Assembly (NCBI RefSeq): GCF_003312425.1
Contig: NZ_QNUX01000002.1
Coordinates: 1 to 64,000, forward strand
Direction of reading: 5' to 3'
DNA from: Flavobacterium psychrolimnae
Lineage (GTDB): Bacteria > Bacteroidota > Bacteroidia > Flavobacteriales > Flavobacteriaceae
Length of the DNA stretch: 64,000 nucleotides
Shown here piece after piece: positions 31,840-42,800 of the stretch (positions are counted from its first letter, which is position 1; each line of letters begins with the position of its first letter). The translations under genes were made by a program, and so were the position numbers. Under the pieces are notes generated by a model. It was not told the origin of the DNA and searched no databases. It was given only the letters and a program-made list of their open reading frames with translations.

Positions 31840-34800
31840 ATGAAAAAAATAATTTTACTTTTTATATTTTTTTTATGCGCTAAGAGTTTTGCGCAAACCA
31901 ATGGGATTACCTACCAAGCTTTAATTCTAAATCCAACAGAAGGAAAAGTATCAACTGCAACTAATACAAATTCACCTTTAGTGAGTAAGGATATTTGTAT
32001 GCTATTTAAATTTGTTGATGAGTTTTCAAATGTTGAATATCAGGAAGTTATTAGAACCAAAACAGACCCATACGGAATGGTTAACCTAATCATTGGAACT
32101 GGAACACAAACGGCTGGATATTCAACTTCTTTCGATAAAATTTCTTGGGATTCAGTACAAAAGAATTTGGTGGTTGGGATAAGTTTTACTGGAGACTGTT
32201 CTTCATTTACAGAAATTAGCAATCAACCTTTTAGTTCTGTTCCTTTTGCTTATTCATCAATAAATGCTGTGAATGTTACAGGTGTTGTGGCCTTAGAAAA
32301 TGGAGGTACAAATGCGACTACAGTACTTGGTGCTAAAACTAATTTGGGACTTGAAAATGTAGATAACACTACTGATTTGAATAAACCAATTAGTACTGCT
32401 TCAAAATTAGCATTGAATTTAAAAGAAGATACTATAAATAAAAGTACTAATGTAACTACAGATGGAAATTCAGATATTAAATACCCAACTGTAAAATCTG
32501 TTAAAAACTATGTAGATTCAAGTGTTTCCTTCAATTTATCAGGTTTGACCAATGAAATTTCCAGAGCGACTTTAGCAGAAAATGCTATTGCAGCGAATTT
32601 AGTTACGGAAACCGAAAGAGCAACTTTAGCGGAAACAAACAGCGCAACTGCAATAACTGCTGAAACAACTCGTGCGACTTTAGCGGAAGCTACTAAAGAA
32701 GATGCAGCAAATAAAAGTACAGATGGAAGTTTTGCTTCGAATTCAGATGTAAAATTCCCAACAGAAAAAGCGACTAAAACTTATGTTGATGCAACTGCTT
32801 CATCCAGTTCTTTGGCTTTGAACAATGAAATTTCCAGAGCGACTTTGGCGGAAAATGCTATTGCAGCGAATTTAGTTATGCAAACCGAAAGAGCAACTTT
32901 AGCGGAAACAACCAATACAACTGCAATTACTGCTGAGACAAATCGTGCAACTTTAGCGGAAGCTACTTTAACAACAAACTTTACTGCAGAAGTAAATCGC
33001 GCCACAACAGCTGAAGCTACTAAAGAAGATACAGCAAATAAAAGTACAGATGGAAGTTTTACTTCGAATTCAGATGTGAAATTCCCAACTGAAAAAGCTA
33101 CGAAAACCTATGTTGATGCATCTGCTTCATCCAATTCTTTGGCTTTGAACAATGAAATTTCAAGAGCGACTTTAGCAGAAAATAATATCGCAGCAAATTT
33201 GGTTTTAGAGACCGAAAGAGCAACTTTGGCGGAAACTACTTTATCAACGAACTTAATTGCTGAGACAAATCGTGCAACGATCGCTGAAGCGACTAAAGAA
33301 GACGCAGCAAATAAAAGTACAGATGGAAGTTTTACTTCGAATTCAGATGTGAAATTTCCAACCGAAAAAGCCACGAAAACCTATGTTGATGCAACTGCTT
33401 CATCCAATTCTTTTGCTTTAAACAATGAAATTTCGAGAGCGACTTTAGCGGAAAATACTATTGCAACGAATTTAACTTTAGAAACCGAAAGAGCAACTTT
33501 GGCGGAAACTACTTTAGCAACTAACTTGGCTGCTGAGACAAATCGTGCCACAACTGCAGAAGCGACTAAAGAAAATGCAATAAATAAAAGTATAGACGGA
33601 AGTTTTGCTTCGAATTCAGATGTGAAATTCCCAACTGAAAAAGCAACGAAAACCTATGTTGATGCATCTGCTTCTTCAAATTCTTTAGCTTTGAACAATG
33701 AAATTTCAAGAGCGACTTTAGCGGAAACAAACAACGCAACAGCTATAACTGCTGAAACAACTCGTGCGACTTTAGCGGAAGCTACATTAACAACAAACTT
33801 AACTGCTGAAGTAAATCGTGCCACAACTGCCGAAGCGACTAAAGAAAATTCCATAAATAAAAGTATAGACGGAAGTTTTGCTTCGAATTCAGATGTGAAA
33901 TTCCCAACTGAAAAAGCAACGAAAACCTATGTTGATGCAACTGCTTCATCAAATTCTTTAGCTTTAATCAATGAAATTTCCAGAGCAACTACAGCGGAAA
34001 ATACTATCGTTGCAAATTTGGTTTCAGAAACTGAAAGAGCGACTTTAGCCGAAGCTACAAACGCAACAGCAATAAATGCTGAAACAAATCGTGCGAATTT
34101 AGCGGAAACTACTTTGACAACAAACTTAACTGCTGAAGTAAATCGCGCCACGACCGCCGAAGCGACTAAAGAAGATGCAGCAAATAAAAGCACAGATGGA
34201 AGTTTTACTTTGAATTCAGATGTGAAATTCCCAACAGAAAAAGCAACGAAAACCTATGTTGATGCATCTGCTTCATCCAATTCTTTGGCTTTGACCAATG
34301 AAATTTCAAGAGCGACTTTAGCAGAAAATACTATCGCAGCAAATTTGGTTTCAGAAAACGAAAGAGCAACTTTAGCGGAAGCTACAAATGCAACGGCTAT
34401 AACTGCTGAAACTAATCGTGCAACTTTAGCTGAAACTACTTTATCGACTAATTTAAATGCTGAAGTAATCCGTGCCACAGCTGCCGAAGCGACCAAAGAA
34501 GATGCTGTAAATAAAAGTATAGACGGAAGTTTTGCTTCGAATTCAGATGTGAAATTCCCAACTGAAAAAGCTACGAAAACCTATGTTGATGCATCTGCTT
34601 CATCCAATTCTTTGGCTTTGAACAATGAAATTTCAAGAGCGACTTTAGCAGAAAATACTATCGCAGCAAATTTGGTTTCAGAAACTGAAAGAGCCACTTC
34701 TGCGGAAGCTAACAATGCCACAGCTATCACTGCTGAAACAAATCGCGCGACTTTGGCGGAAAATACTTTAACAACGAACCTAGCTGCAGAAGTAAATCGT

Positions 34801-37800
34801 GCAAAAACAGCAGAAGCAACTAAAGAAGATGCAGCAAATAAAAGTATTGATGGAAGTTTTACTTCAAATTCAGATGTGAAATTCCCAACCGAAAAAGCGA
34901 CTAAAACCTATGTTGACGCATCTTCTTCCTCCAATTCTTTGGCTTTAACCAATGAAGTTTCTAGAGCGACTTTAGTAGAGAATACTATCGCAGCGAATTT
35001 GGTTTTAGAAACTGAAAGAGCAACTTTAGCGGAAGCTTCAAATACAACTGCAATAACTACTGAAACTAATCGTGCGAATTTAGCAGAAACTACTCTAACA
35101 ACAAACTTAGCTGCAGAAGTAAATCGCGCCACAACTGCAGAAGCAACTAAAGAAGATTCAGTAAATAAAAGTACTGACGGAAGTTTTGCTTCGAATTCAG
35201 ATGTGAAATTCCCAACTGAAAAAGCGACTAAAACCTATGTTGATGCAACTGCTTCATCCAATTCTTTGGCTTTAACCAATGAAATTTCAAGAGCGACTTT
35301 AGCAGAAAATACTATCGCAGCAAATTTGGTTTCAGAAACTGAAAGAGCCACTTCTGCGGAAGCTAACAATGCCACAGCTATCACTGCCGAAACAAATCGT
35401 GCAACTTTAGCGGAAACTACATTAACAACAAACTTAACTGCAGAAGTAAACCGTGCCACAGTTGCCGAAACCTCTAAAGAAGATGCTGTAAATAAAAGTA
35501 CAGACGGAACCTTTACTTCAAATTCTGATGTGAAATTCCCAACCGAAAAAGCAACGAAAATGTATGTGGATGCGAGTGCTTCATCAAATTCTTTAGCTTT
35601 GACCAATGAAATTTCCAGAGCAACTTTAGCGGAAACAAACAACGCAACAGCTATAACTGCTGAAACAACTCGTGCAACTTTAGCGGAAGCTACTTTAACA
35701 ACAAACTTGACTGCAGAAGTAAATCGCGCCACAACAGCTGAAGCGACTAAAGAAGATGCAGTAAATAAAAGTACAGACGGAAGTTTTGTTGCAAATTCAG
35801 ATGTAAAGTTCCCAACCGAAAAAGCGACTAAAACCTATGTGGACGCGAGTGCTTCATCCAATTCTTTGGCTTTAACCAATGAAATCACTAGAGCAACTAC
35901 AGCGGAAAATATTATCGCAGCAAATTTGGTTTCAGAAACTGAAAGAGCAACTTTAGCGGAAACTTCCAACGCAACTGCAATCACTTCTGAAATAACTCGT
36001 GCAACTTTAGCGGAAACTACTTTAACAACAAACTTAACTGCTGAAGTAAACCGTGCCACAAGTTCAGAAGCGACTAAAGAAGATTCATCAAATAAAAGTA
36101 CAGACGGAAGTTTTGCTTCAAATTCAGATGTGAAATTTCCAACTGAAAAAGCAACTAAAACGTATGTTGATGCAACTGCTTCATCCAATTCTTTAGCTTT
36201 GACCAATGAAATTTCAAGAGCAACTTTAGCGGAAAATACTATCGCAGCAAATTTGGTTTCAGAAACTGAAAGAGCTACTTCGGCGGAAGCTAACAATGCC
36301 ATAGCAATCACTGCCGAAACAAATCGTGCGACTTTAGCGGAATCTACTTTAACAACAAACTTAACTGCAGAAGTAAATCGTGCTACAACCGCCGAAGCAA
36401 CCAAAGAAGATACAATAAATAAAAGTACTGATGGAAGTTTTACTTCAAATTCTGATGTGAAATTCCCAACAGAAAAAGCAACTAAGACTTATGTGGATGC
36501 AAGTGCTTCATCCAATTCTTTAGCTTTGAACAATGAAATCATTAGAGCAACTACAGCAGAAAATACTATCGCAGCGAATTTGGTTTCAGAAACCGAAAGA
36601 GCAACTTTGGCGGAAGCTACTTCATCAACGAATTTAACTGCTGAAACAAATCGTGCAACTTTAGCGGAAGCTACATTAGCAACAAACTTAGCTGCAGAAG
36701 TAAATCGCGCCACGATCGCAGAAGCGACTAAAGAAGATGCAGCAAATAAAAGCACAGACGGAAGTTTCACTTCAAATTCAGATGTGAAATTCCCAACTGA
36801 AAAAGCGACTAAAACGTATGTTGATGTGAGCGCTTCATCCAGTTCTTTGGCTTTGACCAATGAAATTTCGAGAGCAACTACAGCGGAAAATAATATCGCA
36901 GCAAATTTGGTTTTAGAAACTGAAAGAGCAACTTTAGCCGAAGCTACAAACGCAACTGCTATAACTGCTGAAACAACTCGTGCGACTTTAGCGGAAGCTA
37001 CATTAACAACAAACTTAACTGCAGAAGTAAATCGTGCTACGACCTCAGAAGCAACTAAAGAAGATGCAGCAAATAAAAGTACTGACGGAAGTTTTACTTC
37101 GAATTCTGATGTGAAATTCCCAACCGAAAAAGCTACGAAAACCTATGTTGACGCTTCTGCCTCCTCCAATTCTTTGGCTTTGACCAATGAAATTTCAAGA
37201 GCAACTTTAGCAGAAAATACTATCGCAGCAAATTTGGTTTTAGAAACTGAAAGAGCAACTTTAGCGGAAGCTACAAATGCAACGGCAATAACTGCTGAAA
37301 CAAATCGTGCAACTTTAGCGGAAGCTACATTATCAACGAATTTAACTGCTGAAACAAATCGTGCGACTTTAGCAGAAAATACTTTATCAACTAACTTAAC
37401 TGCAGAAGTAAATCGCGCCACAGCTGCCGAAGCGACTAAAGAAGATGCAGCAAATAAAAGTACAGACGCAACCTTTACTTCGAATTCAGATGTGAAATTC
37501 CCAACTGAAAAAGCGACTAAAACCTATGTGGATGCAAGCGCTTCATCTAATTCTTTGGCTTTAACTAATGAAATTTCAAGAGCGACTTTAGCGGAAAATG
37601 CTATTGCAGCGAATTTAGTTACGGAAACCGAAAGAGCAACTTTATCGGAAACAAACAACGCAACAGCAATAACTTCTGAAACAAATCGTGCGACTTTGGC
37701 GGAAACAAACAACGCAACTGCAATAACTGCTGAAACAACTCGTGCGACTTTAGCGGAAGCTACTAAAGAAGATGCAGCAAATAAAAGCACAGACGGAAGT

Positions 37801-39798
37801 TTTACTTCGAATTCAGATGTGAAATTCCCAACTGAAAAAGCGACTAAAACCTATGTTGACGCATCTGCTTCATCCAATTCTTTAGCTTTAACCAATGAGA
37901 TTTCAAGAGCGACTTTGGCGGAAACTACAAATGCAACTGCAATTACTACGGAAGTAAACAGAGCAATTGTTGCTGAAGCAAAGAAAGAAGATGCTGTAAA
38001 TAAAAGTACAGACGGAAGTTTTACTTCAAATTCAGATGTGAAATTCCCAACCGAAAAAGCGACAAAAACATATGTGGACGCAAGTTCATCTTCAAATTCT
38101 TTGGCTTTAACGAATGAGATTTCCAGAGCAACTTTAGCGGAAAATACAATTGCTAGTAATTTGGTTATAGAAACCGAAAGAGCAACTTTGGCCGAAAATA
38201 CTTTAGCTACTAATTTGGACTTAAAAGCTAATTTGGCTTCCCCAAACTTTACAGGAACACCATCATTACCAACCGGAACAATTGCTGTAACACAATCTGC
38301 TGAAAATAATTCAACAGCTTTAGCAACTACTGCTTTCGTTACAGCTGCAAACGCAACAAATGCTAATTTAACTGGTGATGTTACAAGTATTGGAAACTTA
38401 ACCACTATTGCTACTAATGTAATAACAACTACTAAAATTGCTGATAGTAACATAACCAATGCTAAATTAGACAAAGCAAATATTCCTCTGAGTGGTTTTG
38501 GAGTAGCTGCTAGTGCTGTTGCTTTAGGCAATAATAAGTTAACAGAAGTAGCCGATCCAACAAATCCTCAAGATGCAGCTACTAAAAATTATGTAGACGC
38601 ATTAACTTCCATAGGTGTTACAGGGAACGGAACAACTAATTATATTCCAAAATTTTCTTCATCGCGTGCTTTAGCGAATAGTCTAATTTTTGATTCGGGA
38701 ACTCAAATAGGGATTGGAACTAATGCGCCTACTTCTTTGTTTCAAATAGGAGGTAATGGTTCAGGTGATAATCCACTTAAATATGACTATGATGGTGGAG
38801 GTAACGGCGCTTTGAAATTTGGTTTTAGACAATACGAATACAGAATAAAATCAAATCAGAATAGTGGCGTTTTAGAAAATTTGACATTTTCATATTATAA
38901 TCAAAGTACAGGAGTGGATAGTGATCGTTTTGTAATTGCAAATGATGGAATTTATATCCCAGGAAAATTAAATGTGACTGGCACCGTTAATGGAGGAGCA
39001 GCAACTTTATCCAGCTTAAACGTTAATAACAGTCAGTTTAATGTAAATAGTTCTACAAATACAATTGGATTTTTTACCGATAGTCCCACTTCTAAATTCC
39101 AAATTGGTGGTGATGGTAATTTTGATAATCCACTGAAATATGATTATGGATACGGGTCTGGTGAAGGAGCTTTAAAATTTGGTTTTAGACAAAATGAATT
39201 TAGAATTAAAACAAATCAAAACAGCGGAGTGTTAGAAAAACTGACTTTTTCATATTACAAAAATGCTGATGGTACTGATATTGAATCTATGCATATTGAT
39301 AACAACGGAGTGGTTTCTATTACTAAATTAGCGGTAACTGCAGGAAGTCCAGGAAATGGAAAAGTTCTTACTTCGGATGCCTTCGGTAATGCTAGTTGGG
39401 TTGCCCCTGTTGTTGCTTCAAGCAATGAGTTTGTTGACTTAACTACCACACAAACTATAGCTGGGGCAAAAACATTTAGTAGTACAGTTACTGGAAATTC
39501 TTTTGTGAAATCAGGAGGAACCTCAGCACAATATTTAATGGCAGATGGAACCGTTTCAACCGGTGCTGCTCCAGTACGTGAAGTTGCAGACGAAACATCT
39601 GCTGCAGCAAGTCAAAATAGTTTTACATTGACTCAAACTCCATCAATTAATAGTAAAGTAAAAATGTATGTTAATGGAATTAGAATCAGTAATGCTGCTT
39701 ATAGTGTAAGTGGAACAACATTAACCTATTTTCCAGCTAATAATGGTTCTTACATATTATCTGTTAATGATAGAGTTCAGTTTGATTATTTTTATTAA
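31840..39798 (+). CDS. Giant secreted repeat protein with phage-tail-fibre-like architecture
   Basis: 2652 residues. A signal peptide (MKKIILLFIFFLCAKSFA) is followed by a ~150-residue N-terminal domain (GITYQALILNPTEGK, then PFSSVPFAYSS). A tail-fibre linker comes next (NLGLENVDNTTDLNKPIS). Residues ~197-2127 are 19 repeats ending in NKSTDGSFTSNSDVKFPTEK plus a YVDA segment; the first is degenerate. The C-terminal ~500 residues include SPNFTGTPSLPTGT, PQDAATKNYVDA and two copies of a module starting FQIGG and containing LKFGFRQ. These are tail-fibre and tail-collar motifs, but the signal peptide and lack of other phage genes point to a surface fibre or adhesin. No T9SS tail is seen; the protein ends in NDRVQFDYFY. 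Likely transcribed with the next gene (25-base gap). Confidence 0.85.
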   Translation: MKKIILLFIFFLCAKSFAQTNGITYQALILNPTEGKVSTATNTNSPLVSKDICMLFKFVDEFSNVEYQEVIRTKTDPYGMVNLIIGTGTQTAGYSTSFDKISWDSVQKNLVVGISFTGDCSSFTEISNQPFSSVPFAYSSINAVNVTGVVALENGGTNATTVLGAKTNLGLENVDNTTDLNKPISTASKLALNLKEDTINKSTNVTTDGNSDIKYPTVKSVKNYVDSSVSFNLSGLTNEISRATLAENAIAANLVTETERATLAETNSATAITAETTRATLAEATKEDAANKSTDGSFASNSDVKFPTEKATKTYVDATASSSSLALNNEISRATLAENAIAANLVMQTERATLAETTNTTAITAETNRATLAEATLTTNFTAEVNRATTAEATKEDTANKSTDGSFTSNSDVKFPTEKATKTYVDASASSNSLALNNEISRATLAENNIAANLVLETERATLAETTLSTNLIAETNRATIAEATKEDAANKSTDGSFTSNSDVKFPTEKATKTYVDATASSNSFALNNEISRATLAENTIATNLTLETERATLAETTLATNLAAETNRATTAEATKENAINKSIDGSFASNSDVKFPTEKATKTYVDASASSNSLALNNEISRATLAETNNATAITAETTRATLAEATLTTNLTAEVNRATTAEATKENSINKSIDGSFASNSDVKFPTEKATKTYVDATASSNSLALINEISRATTAENTIVANLVSETERATLAEATNATAINAETNRANLAETTLTTNLTAEVNRATTAEATKEDAANKSTDGSFTLNSDVKFPTEKATKTYVDASASSNSLALTNEISRATLAENTIAANLVSENERATLAEATNATAITAETNRATLAETTLSTNLNAEVIRATAAEATKEDAVNKSIDGSFASNSDVKFPTEKATKTYVDASASSNSLALNNEISRATLAENTIAANLVSETERATSAEANNATAITAETNRATLAENTLTTNLAAEVNRAKTAEATKEDAANKSIDGSFTSNSDVKFPTEKATKTYVDASSSSNSLALTNEVSRATLVENTIAANLVLETERATLAEASNTTAITTETNRANLAETTLTTNLAAEVNRATTAEATKEDSVNKSTDGSFASNSDVKFPTEKATKTYVDATASSNSLALTNEISRATLAENTIAANLVSETERATSAEANNATAITAETNRATLAETTLTTNLTAEVNRATVAETSKEDAVNKSTDGTFTSNSDVKFPTEKATKMYVDASASSNSLALTNEISRATLAETNNATAITAETTRATLAEATLTTNLTAEVNRATTAEATKEDAVNKSTDGSFVANSDVKFPTEKATKTYVDASASSNSLALTNEITRATTAENIIAANLVSETERATLAETSNATAITSEITRATLAETTLTTNLTAEVNRATSSEATKEDSSNKSTDGSFASNSDVKFPTEKATKTYVDATASSNSLALTNEISRATLAENTIAANLVSETERATSAEANNAIAITAETNRATLAESTLTTNLTAEVNRATTAEATKEDTINKSTDGSFTSNSDVKFPTEKATKTYVDASASSNSLALNNEIIRATTAENTIAANLVSETERATLAEATSSTNLTAETNRATLAEATLATNLAAEVNRATIAEATKEDAANKSTDGSFTSNSDVKFPTEKATKTYVDVSASSSSLALTNEISRATTAENNIAANLVLETERATLAEATNATAITAETTRATLAEATLTTNLTAEVNRATTSEATKEDAANKSTDGSFTSNSDVKFPTEKATKTYVDASASSNSLALTNEISRATLAENTIAANLVLETERATLAEATNATAITAETNRATLAEATLSTNLTAETNRATLAENTLSTNLTAEVNRATAAEATKEDAANKSTDATFTSNSDVKFPTEKATKTYVDASASSNSLALTNEISRATLAENAIAANLVTETERATLSETNNATAITSETNRATLAETNNATAITAETTRATLAEATKEDAANKSTDGSFTSNSDVKFPTEKATKTYVDASASSNSLALTNEISRATLAETTNATAITTEVNRAIVAEAKKEDAVNKSTDGSFTSNSDVKFPTEKATKTYVDASSSSNSLALTNEISRATLAENTIASNLVIETERATLAENTLATNLDLKANLASPNFTGTPSLPTGTIAVTQSAENNSTALATTAFVTAANATNANLTGDVTSIGNLTTIATNVITTTKIADSNITNAKLDKANIPLSGFGVAASAVALGNNKLTEVADPTNPQDAATKNYVDALTSIGVTGNGTTNYIPKFSSSRALANSLIFDSGTQIGIGTNAPTSLFQIGGNGSGDNPLKYDYDGGGNGALKFGFRQYEYRIKSNQNSGVLENLTFSYYNQSTGVDSDRFVIANDGIYIPGKLNVTGTVNGGAATLSSLNVNNSQFNVNSSTNTIGFFTDSPTSKFQIGGDGNFDNPLKYDYGYGSGEGALKFGFRQNEFRIKTNQNSGVLEKLTFSYYKNADGTDIESMHIDNNGVVSITKLAVTAGSPGNGKVLTSDAFGNASWVAPVVASSNEFVDLTTTQTIAGAKTFSSTVTGNSFVKSGGTSAQYLMADGTVSTGAAPVREVADETSAAASQNSFTLTQTPSINSKVKMYVNGIRISNAAYSVSGTTLTYFPANNGSYILSVNDRVQFDYFY
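32562..38220 (+). repeat. Two-level tandem repeat array inside the giant fibre gene
   Basis: The YVDA-type anchor motif recurs at about 32781, 33111, 33381, 33657, 33927, 34257, 34587, 34911, 35238, 35567, 35838, 36168, 36495, 36816, 37146, 37527, 37857 and 38076. Distances fall into classes near 219, 270-276, 321-330 and 381 bases. These match 2, 3, 4 or 5 copies of a ~54-base (18-residue) submodule of the type ERATLAEATNATAITAET. Nucleotide identity between units is high, so unequal recombination can add or remove either level. Confidence 0.85.
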
Positions 39799-39823
39799 TA
39801 GTGACTTCTAAAAAAGTTATATC

Positions 39824-42800
39824 ATGAAGTTTTATAAAAAAATAGTTTTCTTTTTTTTGATTGTTGCTACTTTAGAAGTTTATGCTCAAAACACGCTAGA
39901 CAATTTAGGGCTTACTAGCGCTACACCAGCGGCTGGAGCTTATAGTTTGAGGAAATTAAGCAGCTCTTACGCTGGTAGTGCCGTACAGGTAAGACGAAGT
40001 ACAGACAATACCACTCAGGATATTGGTTTTGATGGTAATGGAGATTTAAACACGGCTGCTTTATTGACTTTTGTTGGTGCAAATAATGGTTTCGTGACTA
40101 TTTGGTACGATCAAAGTGGGAATGCAAGGAATTTGATTAAAACCGATTATAATCTTCAACCACAAATAGTATTTAACGGAGCGTTCAAATACATTGGAAC
40201 TAAAGTGGCGATTGATTTTTCAGGAAATAAGGGACTGGTTTATTCGGGTTCATTAATTTTAGCAAGTATTACTAGTGTTATAAGATCAGAAAGTACTAGT
40301 TGGCCAAGTTATCATACTATTCTTGAGGGAAGTCCAAGAATAGGAGGGATATTAGAAACTGGAGGGACAACATTTCATTCTAACGTTTATCCACTTGCAA
40401 TATGGAAAAATGGGATTTCGAAAACAACTGCTGAATCCCTTACTCCTGTTAATGAAGGTATGGTTTTATCCATAAGTTCTCGAACGGATAACTTAAATAA
40501 AATCTTTATAGGTAATTACGATGGAGGTGGAAGTGGAGGTTCCATTTTAGAAAGTGAAGCCATCGGATTTTCTACTTTAAATGCGAATAATATTCGGGAA
40601 TCAATAGAATGTAATCAAGGTACTTATTTTGGAATTTCAATGACATTATGTGCTACTGCAATACTGAAAAATCCTGCTTCTTCAATTCAAAACACATGTA
40701 TGGGGGCAACGGCAATTCCATTGACAGTTCAGGCTTCAGGAAAAAATATAACGTATCAATGGTACAGTAATTCCAGTCCAAGCGCAACTGGAGGAACTTT
40801 AATTAATGGTGCTATTACTAATACTTTTACTCCGCCAACATCTGTTAGCGGGACAACGTATTATTATGTTGTTGTTTCCGATTTACAAGGAACTACAATT
40901 ACTAGCGGTATTTCTGGAGCAATAATAGTAGAGAATTTAACTGCAATAACTGTTACACCATCAGCTGTAAGCATTAATTCAGGAGACTCAATTACTCTTA
41001 CTGCATCAGGAGCGAGTACTTATTTGTGGGGTACAGGTATAACAACGCCATTGGACCAAGTTGCAAGTTGTAAACTTGCTGTTGGTTTGCGTTTACTTAG
41101 GACTGAATATACAGGACCTGCAGTTCGTTTGAGACGTGCGAGCGACAATGTAGAAGCTGATTTTGGATTTACACTTACGGATTTAAATACAGCAGCGATA
41201 TCTTCTTGGTTGGGTATGTCAGCAGGATATTGTGTTAAACTTTATGATCAATCAGGTAATGGGAATGATATGGTTCCACCATCTGTAAATGCGCAACCAC
41301 TTTATGTTTATAATGGATTGAATGCTAAACCGATTTTGAGATTTAATACTGCACAAAGTATAAAAAATAATATCAATTTCACACCACCATACACAGTAGT
41401 TTATGGTGCAAAACAGACAGGTCCAAGTAGAGGTCGTGTTTTAAATGCAAATAATAACTGGTTGCTTGGTTGGTGGAATGGAAGTAAAAGTCAAGCTCAC
41501 TATGACGGTTGGGTTTCTAGAGATGGAAACACTACGGCTGATAACAACGCATATGTATACACTGCGACGGGAACTGGAAGTGCCTCAAGAATTTTTGAAA
41601 ATGGGATTTCTAAAACTTTAAATACCAATGGAGGATTGAACGGTCCAAATGGATTAAGAATAAATGAAAGTGAACCTTCAGACGCTGATGTGGCAGATAT
41701 ATTTGTATTTAATTCCGTGTTATCAGACAATAATAGGGAAAAAATCGAACAAAGTACCGCTTCTTATTACGGTATTTATGGACAACCAATGGTACCGGGA
41801 CAAACATTTACAGTTACTCCAACAGAAACTACTACTTATCAAGTTACGGGTTATTCTGCTAATGAAGGCTGTTCTGTTTCTAGTAGTGTGACTGTAACCG
41901 TACTAAAAAATCCAAATTTAGGTAATTTTAATTCACAAATAAAAACGTATTTTGATGGTTCTTATACAATTTCACCACCAAGTACCAGTAGTACGGACGC
42001 TATTAGTTATGCAAGTAGTAATACTGCTGTAGCAACTATCATTGGTACAACAGTAACAATTGTAGGAGCGGGAAGCACCACAATTACCGCTACTCAAGCA
42101 GCTAATTCGACTCATTATGGTGATTCTATAAGTGCTACTTTGACAGTAAATGCGGTTTCTGTTTTAACAAAAAATGGACAAGTTTCTACAACTGATTTCA
42201 ATTATGTTAATAAAAATGGGGCTATAAGGAGTGATTTTGGGGTTAATAAAAATGGGCTCTCTATTCAAACAAAATCTTATGATTTATTAACTGGTTTGGT
42301 AATGAATTTAGATGCTGGTAATCTAGCCAGCTACCTGGGAACTGGAACTACTTGGACCGACTTAAGTGGTTTGGGAAATAATGGAATATTAGTAAATAAC
42401 CCTGTTTATAATTCTTCTAATGGAGGTAACCTTGTGTTTAATGGATCCAATACTTATGTAGATGCCCCGCTTACAAAAACTGCATCATGTACATTCTCAG
42501 TATGGACTAAATCGACTTCTGCAAGCAATATGTTATTTAATGCGGGTAATGATGGTTCTGGTCCAGATTTATTTTTTTACGGCGGGGTTCTCAGTTGGAA
42601 TACTTGGGACAGCTCTAATAATCCTTTTGGAAATATACCTGCTACGGCAGCAAATGGTAATTGGCATAATTATGTGGTGGTTAACGATGCTGTGTCTAAT
42701 ACTGCAAGATTGTATTATGACGGCGTACTTTATGGAACAGCTGGCTACAGAAACGCCTCTGCAAATACTAAATTATATATAGGAGGCTCTAATGGTGGGT

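Noticed and set aside
32562-38220. CRISPR array or phage tail gene cluster
   Set aside because: Repeats are coding, in frame, without short spacers. Tail-fibre motifs are present but no capsid, terminase, portal or lysis genes are nearby, and the protein has a Sec signal peptide.
32781-38531. Numerous long minus-strand reading frames of 60-226 codons opposite the giant fibre gene
   Set aside because: They are antisense frames kept open by the repetitive codon pattern (runs of Val/Ala/Lys codons complementary to Thr/Ala/Glu repeats) and repeat in register with the plus-strand units; no start signals or domains.
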